In this document: positions 9,590-24,180 of the stretch, piece after piece
Layout of the letters: each line of letters opens with the position of its first letter
Numbering within the stretch: position 1 is the stretch's first letter
Assembly (NCBI GenBank): GCA_037179515.1
Contig: JAXCGZ010021534.1
Location: 1 to 41,721 of the forward strand
Length of the DNA: 41,721 nucleotides
Origin: Halocaridina rubra
Lineage: Eukaryota; Arthropoda; Malacostraca; Decapoda; Atyidae
Direction: 5' to 3'
Translations under genes and position numbers: made by a program
The notes under the pieces: generated by a model
The model's input: the letters and a program-made list of their open reading frames with translations, nothing else
The model's database searches: none
Told to the model about the DNA's origin: nothing

Positions 9590-9682
9590 TAAATACCCTT
9601 CCCAACGATCTGTCAGGGAGTGTATGTTGTATTGTTGGCATATGTGGTTGTAAGCAGTGCAGTCCTTCAATAATGTGCATGG
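9590..9682 (-). mobile_element. Non-LTR retrotransposon C-terminal scrap (family E)
   Basis: On the minus strand the reading [19 protein letters not shown] followed by TDRWEG lines up with VEDCNSHNHIRQHHNIQTLK then ALWESPG in the larger copy at 30835-31640. This is the C-terminal C/H motif region of a non-LTR polyprotein. It is trapped between two (AT)n tracts. Confidence 0.55.
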
Positions 9683-10295
<613 letters not shown>

Positions 10296-10360
10296 CTCCT
10301 ATTTATGCTCTTGATTTTTTACCTTTCTATTCTTTTCACTGTTGTGTGTTTTCCTCTAAG

Positions 10361-10534
10361 GTGGGCGGACCATTCTTAACGATGCGAGAGACCTTCAGGG
10401 ATGTTTATCATGCCCGTGGGAGCAGTCTCAGGCGCCTCTTCAGTGGTGCTCATGTCAATTACAGTCGTGCCCTCGTCTCATGGGGCATCATCAACGCGTC
10501 GTACGAAATGTTGCACAAGCTACTATACAGTTAA
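10361..10534 (+). CDS. SLC25A51: SLC25A51-like carrier, coding exon 5 (residues 284-340, stop)
   Basis: The acceptor is ttttcctctaag/gtgg; the exon runs in phase 0 to a TAA stop after 57 codons. It encodes the last matrix helix and sixth transmembrane helix of carrier repeat 3: VGGPFLTMRETFRDVY, RRLFSGAHVNYSRALVSWG, then IINASYEMLHKLLYS. The order FSGAHVNYSRALVSWGIIN is a hallmark of the SLC25A51/52 subfamily. The C-terminus ends where family members end, so the gene is complete at this side. No AATAAA is found within 1 kb after the stop. Confidence 0.92.
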   Translation: MGGPFLTMRETFRDVYHARGSSLRRLFSGAHVNYSRALVSWGIINASYEMLHKLLYS

Positions 10535-10639
10535 CTTTTAAGTATTCGTAGAATTTTAATATTATGAATTTCATAAACTTTTTCATTTGTCTTATATATT
10601 AGTGCAGAATTTTTTTCTTTGGAAAGTTTTGAATAACCG

Positions 10640-10900
10640 GGACAGGGGATCTTGGAGGGCTTGACATGTGATGAACTGTTGGGGCAAACCAGCTTCAGCT
10701 GTTAGGCCTAATGGCAGAAGACCTAGGCCCACTTACCCTGTGGATGACCCAAACAGGATGGTCGTGGGAAACTGGCAAGCCTCTATCCCCGAGGAGGTAA
10801 GAGGAGTGATTCAAGGCATGTTGGGCTTATGGTGATTGTGTGTGCTTTGACTCGGCCACCTCCATATTAGGGGGAATGCAAGCCATTGTATATATATTTT
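10640..10900 (+). repeat. SINE family A body
   Basis: Shares gatgacccaaacaggatggt, cctctatccccgaggaggta, ggcttatggtgattgtgtgt, gactcggccacctccatatt and aggggga followed by tgtatatat with the other family A copies. The tRNA-like head is poorly preserved. Confidence 0.6.
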
Positions 10901-11074
10901 TAAAATGATTGTTTACGTATGGTAAAGAACAAAGATTTTATTCTAATTTTTTTCATTATGGGACATTAGAGGAAAAAATATTAATTCCATTGCGTATGTT
11001 AATAGAATTATATCAAAACCCATGGAAAGAACTTATGAATCATGGGTGTTGCTATGATTTATTTTAGAGCTGCT

Positions 11075-11160
11075 ACTTAATTCCTCATCTCCAACCTGTC
11101 TGTGTCCACCCCCATACAAATGGGGATTTATAGTGACACATAAAATGGCAAACAGCAACA
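11075..11160 (+). repeat. SINE family B 3' fragment
   Basis: Family B tail only: cttaattcctcatctccaac, ctgtctgtgtccaccccc, then atggggatttatagtgacac and ataaaatggcaaa. Confidence 0.65.
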
Positions 11161-11399
11161 TTCAACCTTGCTTTAAAGTTATATAAACTAATATTATACA
11201 AGGCTTCAGTTTGGAATGCATTATATTCTCTTCTGACTTTATTTCTTCTCTGCCGTATGACTGTTTTGAAGGCCCCTTCAGTATTTAATAATCAGAAAAT
11301 CTAAAGTAACCTAAATTCAATTTCAGATTACGCTCGTAAAATATTACATCAGGTACCCATTCATGGATTGATTCATTATCTCCTTAATTATGTATATTT

Positions 11400-11575
11400 C
11401 ACTCCAATACTGTCAAGGGGCAGTTGTCTGCAATTGCATTAAGAGTTAGGGATTCTTGTCCTAGGAGCAATTGTCTTAGGGGCCATCGTTCTATGGGCAA
11501 TTGTCATAAGGCCAGTCATCTAAGAGGGAATTGTCCTAAGGGCAGTCATCCTAGAGGTAATTGTCCATGCCCTGA
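11400..11575 (+). repeat. CAATTG-type minisatellite block 3
   Basis: Runs of ggggcagttgtctgcaattg, ttgtcctaggagcaattgtc, ttaggggccatcgttcta and gggcaattgtcataaggcca. Units of about 17-20 bp alternate aattgtc with gtcatc and repeat about eight times. This is the cleanest block of the family. Confidence 0.65.
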
Positions 11576-11644
11576 CTGTTTCACATCAGTATAATTTTCT
11601 TTGAGAATTTGGTACAGAAATATTACAATACTTGTAATTATGGG

Positions 11645-11880
11645 AAAATTACCAAGAGATGAAGCGGTGGGGGTAAGCCAGTTGTGTCTTTTGGCCTTGC
11701 TGCAGAAAATCCTTTCCCATTTGCCCTGTGGGTGACGTAAGCAGGGTGGGAGGGATGAAGTGTGGCAGCCCTATATCCCTGAGTAGTGATCTAGGAATAT
11801 TAGCTTCTGGTGACTGTGTGCTTTGACTCTGCCACCCCCATTGCAAGGGGCACTATGGCCATTATGTATGTATGTAATTT
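11645..11880 (+). repeat. SINE family A body
   Basis: Has cctgtgggtgacgtaagcag, agccctatatccctgagtag, ttagcttctggtgactgtgt, gactctgccacccccattgc and aaggggcac followed by a (TATG)n-like end. It aligns with 7330-7515 and 10730-10900. Confidence 0.65.
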
Positions 11881-12014
11881 GTTAATTGTCACTATTTTTT
11901 CTTTATCACTTATTTTCATTGTTTCTTCTTTAGTTCTTCACGTTACACGATTGTTTCATTAACTGTTCAATATGCGGTTGAATGTGAACTCTCAACCATT
12001 TTTGAAATTATAGT

Positions 12015-12165
12015 GGAATACTGCTGCAGTGGCTAAGTGGTTACTGTGCTCGACTTGGGTTGATAAACCCACAATCGAACTCACCATGGGGTGCTAGGAA
12101 GTGCATTCAGGCTTAATTCCCCAACCATACATTGTCTGATTCCACCTCCATACTGGGGACAAATA
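12015..12165 (+). repeat. tRNA-derived SINE, family B
   Basis: The head reads gcagtggctaagtggttact then gtgctcgacttgggttg. The body is gggtgctaggaagtgcattc, aggcttaattccccaacc, and the end is ccacctccatactggggac. Confidence 0.75.
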
Positions 12166-12229
12166 ACATTATTGTGAAATAATGTTATTCTTGAGTGATT
12201 ATGTCTCAAGTGATTATATGCGAAATTGT

Positions 12230-12425
12230 TGTTCCGGTTTTATGTCACGGACTCCCTTTTCGACCAAGGGCTAGGACAGTTGCCTTCTTGTGAAGGACTT
12301 GTTTTGGCAGATGTAATCCTTACCCTGAGTGCATGCCCTTGCTAGCCTCAGACCGTGACGGGGCGCGAACCCTCGACCTGACACCTCAGAGTCGCGGACG
12401 CTACCGATGGAGCCACGGTGACTAC
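12230..12425 (-). repeat. tRNA-derived SINE, family C, reverse strand
   Basis: Reads on the minus strand. The head is at the right end (gctccatcggtagcgtccgc on the minus strand, with a good B-box gggttcgcgccc). The body ends leftward in the same gggagtccgtgacataaaac-like tail as the copy at 4913-5110. Confidence 0.75.
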
Positions 12426-12815
12426 TTGATTATATGCGAAATATTAAGTTATAAATATTGTTATTAGCGTATGCCCTTTAACGTATATCAAGACCATATA
12501 TACATATTTACATATTTTGTGTACAGCAATATCAGAGATTTTTTTAAATATCTGTATAGTATGTGTTCAAATATATCTTTTGTATAGTTGTACATTTCTG
12601 TTTTTGTGTATAATAATATTATTGATATATGTTGTACATAATGTTTGATACTTTAAGTATATAGTTACTAGTGTACTTGTATGTAGTACAGAAAGGTCAA
12701 AGTGTTGCTGTGTATATAATTGTGTATTAGATCACTTTTCATCAGTGAAAACTGTGTTATACATCAGAAGTATTTTGCATTTATAACAAGGAATGTAATA
12801 AACAGTGAGAGGAAA

Positions 12816-12820
<5 letters not shown>

Positions 12821-12860
<40 letters not shown>

Positions 12861-12894
12861 TATATATCATATATATATATATATATATATATAT
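12821..12894. repeat. (AT)n microsatellite with two TCAT breaks
   Basis: A dinucleotide run of 74 bp with two breaks near 12860-12870. Confidence 0.92.
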
Positions 12895-12968
12895 CCCTCG
12901 TTTATCGCGAGGGTTCGGTTCCGGGACCGGTCGCGATAGGTGAATTTTTGCGAAGTAGGAACACCTGA
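12894..12968 (+). mobile_element. pogo/Tigger-like terminal fragment
   Basis: The text tccctcgtttatcgcgaggg followed by ttcggttccgggaccggtcg and cgataggtgaatttttgcga resembles the ends of pogo/Tigger-type DNA transposons (Tc1/mariner superfamily). Only one end is seen, and it is joined to an (AT)n tract and a T-run. Confidence 0.5.
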
Positions 12969-13059
12969 ATTTTTTTTTTTTTTTTTAACACTTCTTCCAC
13001 GAGTACAAAGAGGATTTCGATAAGAAAAGATCATAATGTTATCTATTTATCCCATATTT

Positions 13060-13740
<681 letters not shown>

Positions 13741-13819
13741 ACTTAATCCATGAGAGAGAGAGAGAATTATTACTTTTCTGTATACGTGTAATCGGACCAT
13801 TTCTAACAGTCAACACACA

Positions 13820-14227
<408 letters not shown>

Positions 14228-15305
14228 GAATCATTTTTTTTTTTTTTTTTTTTTTTACCCCGACCGGGACTCGAACCTAGGACTTATGATTACTAAGTCA
14301 AGGCGCTACCACTACACCACAGAAGGTTAAAAGGAATCCAACCTTATAGCTTATATCTGCTATACTTAGGAATGAACGCATTCTATCTGAATGCCACTAT
14401 GTTCATATTACAGATTCCCCAACCTCACTCGTGGCTTCACTTTAGCATTTAATTCAATTGCCAATCTCATTCGGGTCTTACAATAACCAAGCAAGCACAT
14501 TACATATGTGAAAACATGAATCATTTTTTTTTACCCCGACCGGGACTCGAACCTAGGACTTATGATTACTAAGTCAAGGCGCTACCACTACACCACAGAA
14601 GGTTAAAAGGAATCCAACCTTATAGCTTATATCTGCTATACTTAGGAATGAATGCATTCTATCTGAATGCCACTATGTTCATATTACAGATTCCCGAACC
14701 TCACTCGTGGCTTCATTTTAGCATTTAATTCAATTGCCAATCTCATTCGGGTCTTACAATAACCAAGCAAGCACATTACATATGTGAAAACATGAATCAT
14801 TTTTTTTTATACCCCGACCGGGACTCGAACCTAGGACTTATGATTACTAAGTCAAGGCGCTACCACTACACCACAGAAGGTTAAAAGGAATCCAACCTTA
14901 TAGCTTATATCTGCTATACTTAGGAATGAACGCATTCTATCTGAATGCCACTATATTCATATTACAGATTCCCCAACCTCACTCGTGGCTTCATTTTAGC
15001 ATTTAATTCAATTCCCAATCTCATTCGGGTCTTACAATAATGAGATTTGGAATTGAATTAAATGCTAAAATGAAGCCACGAGTGAGGTTGGGGAATCTGT
15101 AATATGAACATAGTGGCATTCAGATAGAATGCGTTCATTCCTAAGTATAGCAGATATAAACTATAAGGTTGGATTCCTTTTAACCTTCTGTGGTGTAGTG
15201 GTAGCGCCTTGACTTAGTAATCATAAGTCCTAGGTTCGAGTCCCAGTCGGGGTAAAAAAAAAAAAAAAAGATTCATGTTTTCACATATGTAATGTGCTTG
15301 CTTGG

Positions 15306-15307
<2 letters not shown>
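14228..15307. repeat. tRNA-like repeat array: three direct units and one inverted
   Basis: Units start at 14228, 14518 and 14794 (about 276-290 bp each, over 95% identical by eye). A fourth copy lies in reverse at 15041-15307. Each unit holds, on one strand, a tRNA-like sequence: A-box TGGTGTAGTGGTAGCGC, a perfect B-box GGTTCGAGTCC, then a poly(A) run. The acceptor stem pairs poorly and the anticodon arm is irregular, so these are tRNA-derived repeats rather than good tRNA genes. Units 3 and 4 form an inverted repeat with arms of about 263 bp (14761-15023 and 15041-15307) and a 17-base spacer. Confidence 0.8.

Positions 15308-15390
<83 letters not shown>
15307..15390. repeat. (AT)n microsatellite, 84 bp
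   Basis: A perfect run between the tRNA-like inverted unit and the reverse copy of repeat family F. Confidence 0.97.
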
Positions 15391-15392
<2 letters not shown>

Positions 15393-15545
15393 GAAAAGCC
15401 CATTAAATAAAACAACGAAAATATATATATAAAAAGTACTTATTAATTTCGTGACCTAAACTGGTCACCTTCTTAAAGTACAATGGCAAGAGATGCAATT
15501 AGAAAAACAGAGGAACAATTGAAATGAAAGAGACACAAAACCCGC
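15391..15545 (-). repeat. Interspersed repeat family F, minus copy
   Basis: The reverse complement of 13070-13225: aggaaaagcccattaaataa, aacaacgaaaatata, aagtacttattaatttcgtg, acctaaactggtcacctt and caatggcaagagatgcaatt. The two copies face each other across the 13.2-15.4 kb segment, each with (AT)n on its inner side. Confidence 0.7.
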
Positions 15546-15691
15546 CAGGGGTACATATACATGGGATTAAGAGATATCAATCTTAAATGCCCGCCGGGGT
15601 TAGTCGGAAATGCCCACTGACAGGCTGCAAAAGGAATTAAAGTCCATACTTGACTAAATTGTATTAACAAGAGATACTTAATAATAGTAAT

Positions 15692-17671
<1,980 letters not shown>

Positions 17672-17828
17672 CACTTAGTACAGTTATCACTCATTTTACA
17701 CAGTCAGTGGGCTCAATTACCTCCTATTTAAATAAAAACTCGCCTATGTTTAAGATCCTAATTGTGTCTCTACTTGCATATAATCTGTTATCAACCTCCT
17801 GTGTACTTTAAATTATGCCTAGATTACA

Positions 17829-18240
17829 CAGACAGTCCCCAACTTACGAACAATTTAGGTTCCAGAAGTCCGTTCATAAGTTGTGTACTGCATATGTACA
17901 GTACATACATATACAGTACTTAGGCTAAAGACACTGGACTACTACCTAAAGCATAAAGTAAGGTACACAGTATTAATGAATTTTAATACTGTTATAATAC
18001 AGTACAGTAAGTCATACATTAATACATGGGTAATTAATGGTACATTAATACATGGGTAATTAATGGGTGTTTTTTTTCGTATCTGTGAATGTTCATAAGT
18101 TGATTAGCATATGCAATTAGAGTATTATTATTTTTGTATATTAAAAGAATTACTGTACTGAAATTTAATTTTTTAATATTTGCTGACTGTTTATGCTCAA
18201 ATCCACAATATTTAGAACTGCGTAAGATGAGGGATGGCTG
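17829..18240. mobile_element. TA-flanked MITE of pogo-like type, copy A
   Basis: The left end cagacagtccccaacttacg and the right end (minus strand cagccatccctcatcttacg) form terminal inverted repeats starting CAG. The right flank is TA. Inner text (ggttccagaagtccgttcat, tacattaatacatgggtaat) is shared with the copies at 20356-20664 and 28488-28755. Non-coding, 412 bp. Confidence 0.65.
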
Positions 18241-19095
18241 TACATGTGACTTTTAGATATTCCCACACAATGAGTGTTGATATGTAATTCTAATTGCAGT
18301 TGTGATATTGTACTGATGTAGTAAAGTGCGTATAGACTAGTTAGATACCTTACATTGCATTTAAATATGCCTTTCAGGGAACTGATTTTAAAGTCCTTTC
18401 TGGTAACAGTTTTTATGTGGTGCTTGCATTAAGTCAAAGATATTTGCATCGTGTAGAAGTAGTGAAATGAATTTGTAATAGATTTATACCTGGCAAAGCA
18501 TTTAAATATTGTTGTTAGGAAAAGGATATGGAATTCCTTTTAAGTAACACTGTGTATATGGTGAATGTATCAAGTCGCAATTCCTCTTATATATATATTT
18601 CTTCTATCAAATATTGAAGAAAACACTTTTACAAGTATTTCTCTTAATTTTAAGGAAAGTTCCTTATTGAAGTTTAGCATACAGGTGGTAAACAGGATTT
18701 TTACCTTTTTGGCAAGTCTCCTGCTTCTTCTCATCAAGTTAAAATGGGACAAATTCTACATTTCTACCTAGTTTATCATTCTGTAGCAATTAAGTAATGG
18801 TATGAGTTAGTTTCTGACCCTGGTTTGGTTTAATGTTGCCAATGTTCATTACTGATTATACCTGTACTGAAATTGTCTCGTAGGAGTTTAGCAGTCTTTT
18901 TTTTATCCTGGATTGTAAAATATTTGTAGGTGTAATAACTTTTGACTCGCTTATTAACACAGCGAGTATGTGAAAGTTTGACATAATTTTACATATTTGC
19001 TGCATGTCATGTAATGTCATTTACATCATTTAAGTTGCATACGTGAAAAATGTGTACATAAATTCGACTATATGCAATTACAGTCATTTATAACA
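18241..19095. other. Gene-free stretch
   Basis: AT-rich, with no convincing coding sequence or recognised repeat. Short open frames near 18565-18771 have no family features. Confidence 0.4.
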
Positions 19096-19097
19096 AA

Positions 19098-19275
19098 TTG
19101 GGTGCTGCAGTGATTCAGTGGTACAGTGCACAGTTTAGGAGGCAACTAATGAGGATTTGAATCTACCGCCAGGCATTAGGAAGGGCATGCAGCCTTAATC
19201 CCTCAGAGCCAACATGTGTGTGTCCACCCTCATTTGAATGGAGACAACTTGTTACTCATAAAACAGTGCACACAG
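19098..19275 (+). repeat. tRNA-derived SINE, family B
   Basis: The head is gcagtgattcagtggtacag. The body is ccaggcattaggaagggcat, gcagccttaatccctcag and gtgtgtccaccctcatttga, ending atggagacaa. Confidence 0.65.
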
Positions 19276-19484
19276 ATTCTTTTCTGATTAATTCATATAT
19301 ATTTGCCCCAGTGACTCCATCAGATTTTCACGGCAATACTCTTAATCCAATATTCATACTTTTTATTACTAGTCTTTTCATAATCTCAATGTTCATATGC
19401 TGAAATTTAAGCCATTTAGAAGGCTACAATGTCATACTGGTGTGCTTGTGGCCTTAAATGTATTACTAGAAACGTTATGATAAT

Positions 19485-19640
19485 CCTCGTTTTTATGTGT
19501 CACCATTAGTCTCCTTTATGGGAGTGGACACAGTGTTAGGATGTCCATCTTAACACTCCTCAGTGGACCAGATCGTGGGTCAGTCAATTCCCTGGTCAAA
19601 TGTTCCAACCACTTGTCTACAACAGTTCCCGTGTCACTAG
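19485..19640 (-). repeat. SINE family B, reverse strand
   Basis: Starts with the family tail in reverse (atgtgtcaccattagtctcc, ttatgggagtggacacag) and ends in a decayed tRNA-like head. Confidence 0.55.
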
Positions 19641-19747
19641 GAACGTTAGTCCTATTGAATTATTACCAGTGGGTGTTGTACTCTTTGCCTTTTACAAGGA
19701 CTTAAATGCAATGTGTACATTTTGTAAATAGAAATGAAAATGTGTAA

Positions 19748-19753
19748 AATAAA
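19748..19753 (+). promoter_or_regulatory. AATAAA polyadenylation-type hexamer
   Basis: The hexamer sits in gtgtaaaataaatgatttat and is followed within 30 bp by a GT-rich stretch (gagtttgtgttcg). No upstream gene end can be tied to it, so its use is unproven. Confidence 0.25.
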
Positions 19754-19939
19754 TGATTTATTGAGTTTGTGTTCGTAAAAGATTTTATGTCCTAGTTACA
19801 TTTGTAACATACATAGGCATATGTTGAAATTATTTATGGACTTACAGCCACTCAGAAAAGGTGCAGTAGATCTGTAGTTATAGCTACGTGCTAGAATTTG
19901 TGTGAGATGGCTCCATGGCTGAGAATTAAGCTCTTTATT

Positions 19940-20145
19940 CAGATTATAGTAATTAACCCCTGAGGGAGGGGGTTAAGAATATTTCCTCTGTGTTCCCCTG
20001 CGTGTCGCAAGAGTTGACTGTATGGGGCAAAGCGATGGGACTGGGAACCCACTTGTCTGTATTTTCTTCCAGCAAAGATTCAAGATATTATACTGTGACT
20101 CAGCCACCCATCTTATAAGGGGGAATATGACTCTTGTATTTAGAG
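19940..20145 (+). repeat. SINE family A-like body
   Basis: Has taacccctgagggagggggt, gtatggggcaaagcgatggg, then tgactcagccacccatctta and taagggggaatatgactctt, parallel to the tails at 10850-10900 and 11820-11880. Confidence 0.5.
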
Positions 20146-20355
20146 TAAATTATTGTACTAACAAGGGAACAGAGGGGGTGAGAGCTAACAGTACTTTTCT
20201 CTATATAATTGTTTTCTTGCTGAGAAACCGATTGAGAGAAAGTGAGTATATGAATGTACTGTACCATTTTTACTGTACAGTATTTCTTTTTATGGCTGTG
20301 ATATATCTTGCGTGTGTGAGGAGACTGCATTTTTAAAAATGTATTCTCTAAAATA

Positions 20356-20664
20356 CAGGAGCTCCCCTACTTACGAACAACTAACTTACAAACATTCACA
20401 GATACAAACAAAAACCTACCCATTAGCTACCCATGTATTAATGTATGTATTACTGCTCTGTACTGTATTATTACATATTATTACTGTATTAAAATTCATA
20501 AATAGTGTATACTTTGTTTTTATGTAGTAAAGTGTTTTTAGCTTAAGTACTGTACAGTACTGCATACGCATGTACTGTGCAGTATTTTTTTTTTTTTTTT
20601 ACCGAATCACAACTTACGAACGGACTTCTAGAATCTAACTCGCTCATAAGTAGGGGAGTTTCTG
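20356..20664. mobile_element. TA-flanked MITE of pogo-like type, copy B
   Basis: The terminal inverted repeats are caggagctcccctacttacg and, on the minus strand, cagaaactcccctacttatg. TA flanks both sides (20354-20355 and 20665-20666). The interior is the reverse of copies A and C. It is 309 bp and has no open frame for a transposase. Confidence 0.8.
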
Positions 20665-21023
20665 TACCACTACATCTTGGATATAAACTTAGGTATAAAG
20701 TTCTCTGTAGTGAATCTGGATTTTATTGAAGGGAATTCTTGATATGAAAGAACACTCATAAAATCCTCAGTTTTAACGTTTTGTCATTGCATCATAGTGT
20801 TCTTTTTTGTAAAAGTTTTCTTACTGTAAAATCCATATTTACTAGTTAATTTTATATCCAAAAATGCATTATTAATTATATTGTAATAGTTATTCCTATG
20901 CCTGTGTAATGTAGCAATAGTTTTGTGGAAAGTATTGTTTTTAAAGTTTCTATTAACATTTATTGTTATTCAAGACCTCTGACAACACGCAGCTGTGTGC
21001 ACAACCTCTTGTTTCTTTCTTTT

Positions 21024-21360
21024 TTATGAGTGTGACAATGGGACAGGCATGAAAATTGCCCTCATTACACCCTGGCACCAAGAAAACATTGAGGCAAAGA
21101 AAAAGTAGAAGCTTAAGGACAAGGCAGAAATGAGAAAATTATAAAGAATATGAAAAGGACAGGCTGAGAGAATAGGCAAGGTATGACATCTATCCACCTG
21201 GCCTGGCTGTGATGTGAGCACCACCCAAACCCTTCTGAGTTGTCAGAAGAGGTTGGACGACTCCTTCAGTGATGCCTGTCCAGGATGCAACACATCATCT
21301 CATACAGGCAAACACATTATGGAACTCTGCACTGCTCACAACCACATAATAGGATAAGTT
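21024..21360 (+). mobile_element. Family D/E retroelement fragment with C-terminal C/H motif
   Basis: Opens with the family D text (atgggacaggcatgaaaatt). From about 21195 one frame reads VSTTQTLLSCQKRLDDSFSD then ACPGCNTSSHTGKHIMELCT and AHNHI, that is C-x2-C...H...C. This is the C-terminal motif of a non-LTR polyprotein and parallels TECKTSPHTIKRFVEDCNSH in the copy at 30835-31640. It suggests that families D and E are one element. Confidence 0.6.
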
Positions 21361-21677
21361 CTTAAAAGGCCCGTGTAATTTAAATTTTGCGTAATTCAAC
21401 TAGTCTATTTCCATAAAGAATAATGTTAATATACATAGATACGTTCCACAAGCATGTATAAACACACTATACCAAAGAAAAAAGCCATGTAAAACACATT
21501 TTACAAGTACATAACCAAGCTGAAATACGCATGTAATACACGTATAGTATTAAAGATATAGATAATATAAATAAACAAATTAACTCCCTCTATTTACAGT
21601 GGACAGCAGGTGTGTGGTGGCGGTGATCCTAGTGCCAAGCCATTACGACTTTCTGACTAGATTATATTCATAGAAAA

Positions 21678-22112
<435 letters not shown>

Positions 22113-22249
22113 CCATTCAGCAGCTCGTTTTTTCTCGCTTATGTTAAATACGTATTTCAAATTTTTTTTACTATTATTTTGTAGACACTAATCCAAATTC
22201 GCGTAGTTTAAACTTGCATAAATCTGGAGGTGACTGTATATATATACAC

Positions 22250-22980
22250 TCAACTGGCTTTTTACGCGTTGCTATAATACATGAAATTGGAATAACGCCT
22301 CCAAAAAAAATAGTAAAAAAATACAAAATGCGTGACCTACGCGCGAGAAAAAGTTAATGAAATGGTTGTTTAGTAGCTAAGGGCCAGCCTCTGAGGCAGT
22401 TTCCCACCATGCTGCCATGTGCTTCAGTCACTCTTCACACAGTATTAACCCCAACAATAACCAGTGGTTTGCTCTTCCCCTTCCTCCTCCTCCTCTTCTC
22501 CTCCCTCTCCTATTGCCTATGTCTCCTCCTCCTTCTCCTACCGCTATCGTCATCTTTGTTTACGTTTGCAGATAAGGGTTCATTAATATTTTTTTGCTGC
22601 ACAGTATTTATTTGTAAATCTGTATATCTATTATACTGTACACTATTTGCATGGTAATATAAATAACTACAGGTCTTTCTGCTTTGTAATGTACTTATAA
22701 AATATGTTTTACTTATCTTATCTCCTTGGCATAGTGTGTTTATGTACGGTTGTGGAATGTATATATGCCTATTATCATAGTTTCTTACGGTAAATGACTG
22801 GTTACATTACCTGAATTTTACATTACACGTCACTTTTGAGAACCTATCCCCGCGTTGTTCCAAGAGCTGAGTGTATATATACTGTATATATATAGTGGTA
22901 ACCCCAACCCACGAATTTAATCCGTTCCCAAAACCTGTTCTTGAGTTGGACATCAATCCTCTCTGAACAAGGTGGGCCCG
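22250..22980. other. Gene-free stretch with CT-rich patch and TIR-like end
   Basis: Positions 22475-22560 are CT-rich and give a hydrophobic leucine-rich translation that is not a credible gene. At 22895-22975, accccaacccacgaatttaa and tccgttcccaaaacctgttc look like a degraded Tc1/mariner-type end. Confidence 0.35.
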
Positions 22981-22984
22981 AACT

Positions 22985-23130
22985 AGGGTACTAGACGTCT
23001 GAGTTTGAAGCTCTCTAAGAAAACTCCTTTACAGTTTGTCTGGAAGTACTTTTTCAGAGTAAGAATGGTTGATAATTGGAATTTGCTAAGCGTAGAAATG
23101 ATAAATGCTAAAAGCAGTCTTGGTGTTAAA
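22985..23130 (+). mobile_element. CR1-like element C-terminal scrap (family G, copy 5)
   Basis: The text gtttgaagctctctaagaaa, tggaagtactttttcagagt, aagaatggttgataattgga and atttgctaagcgtagaaatg aligns with 13889-13990, a strongly decayed form of the family G C-terminus. It is followed by loss of similarity. Confidence 0.6.
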
Positions 23131-24030
23131 AAGAAAAGTATGTTGTGTTAATGAGTGAATAAAAATAAAAAGCTAAACTCTTCACTTTAGAATATATATA
23201 TCTTATGTAGAATAATATTTGTCATTCACATTTTCCCCGTGATTGTTCTACTTAATGAATCCATCTCTCATACATACAATGATAAATGCGATAGATGATA
23301 ATAACTATCATGTGCTTATCCGTATTCTAAATGCGGTGATGTTTGTAATAAGACCGCCATGGCTACATTACTTGTATTACCATTAGGTAATTTCATGTAC
23401 AGGGTATCACTGCAACATTCTTTTGCTCACACCTTCCATTTTGATCAGTGTGATGCTAGAAATATCTTGTAAAAAGTTCTGAATGTGTGGGTTTAGTTCT
23501 GAACTTAGAGGTCAAGACACACTTGGAACAGAGGTTGTATTGTGTATATGGGCAAAATAAAAACCATGTCATGAAGTGGTAAAAGGTTCATTGACATATT
23601 TTAGCATAGAAGATTCTACTTTTTGTCGCACATATTAAAACTAACAATAGATGTGCTAATGTATGAATAATCATTCATACAACCTGAAATTGACAAGCAT
23701 AATTGCCAAGTAGAGATGCATAAAAGCGAATTAACCACTAAAAGAATCATCCTGACCTTAGGTACATGCACATACATAATGAAAATAAAAGCTTAAACCT
23801 ACTTATTAACACCTGTCTTGAAATAGTTCAATCCTGAGAAAGATTTCTAATTAACATTACAATTGGTCATCAAAGACTAAGCATGGCTGTAGTTCCTCAG
23901 CTCCTTTTGGGGAGGTTAATATTGGAGCCTCTCATAATCTGATGGTTCCTCAGAAATTATATTAGAGTATTCATCAAGTATTCTTCTCTCTCTCTCTTTT
24001 TTTTTTTTTTCTACCAGCACCACACAGAAT
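23130..24030. other. Gene-free stretch
   Basis: AT-rich with no coding signal; a T-run with (CT)n lies at 23985-24011. Confidence 0.4.
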
Positions 24031-24180
24031 GAGTAGTGGCCACTGTGGCAGAGCAGTACCACTCATGACTTTGCTTCGTCAGGCAATGGGTTTGCAGCCC
24101 GCAACAGCCTGTGGTTAAAAAAGGCATTCACTTAGGGTAACAGTCACACTTGCTATAACCAAAGTCCTTAGCAATCACCC
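24030..24180 (+). repeat. tRNA-derived SINE, family C
   Basis: The head is gccactgtggcagagcagta. It is followed by tttgcttcgtcaggcaatgg, gtttgcagcccgc, then ggcattcacttagggtaaca and gtcacacttgctataacc, as in the copy at 4913-5110. Confidence 0.65.

Noticed and set aside
14250..14340. Functional tRNA genes in the tandem array
   Set aside because: A- and B-boxes are good, but the acceptor stem pairs poorly and the anticodon arm does not fit a standard 5-bp stem with 7-base loop. Each is followed by poly(A) instead of a T-run terminator.
22409..22657. Small membrane protein
   Set aside because: The hydrophobic translation comes from a CT-rich patch; no homology or splice support.
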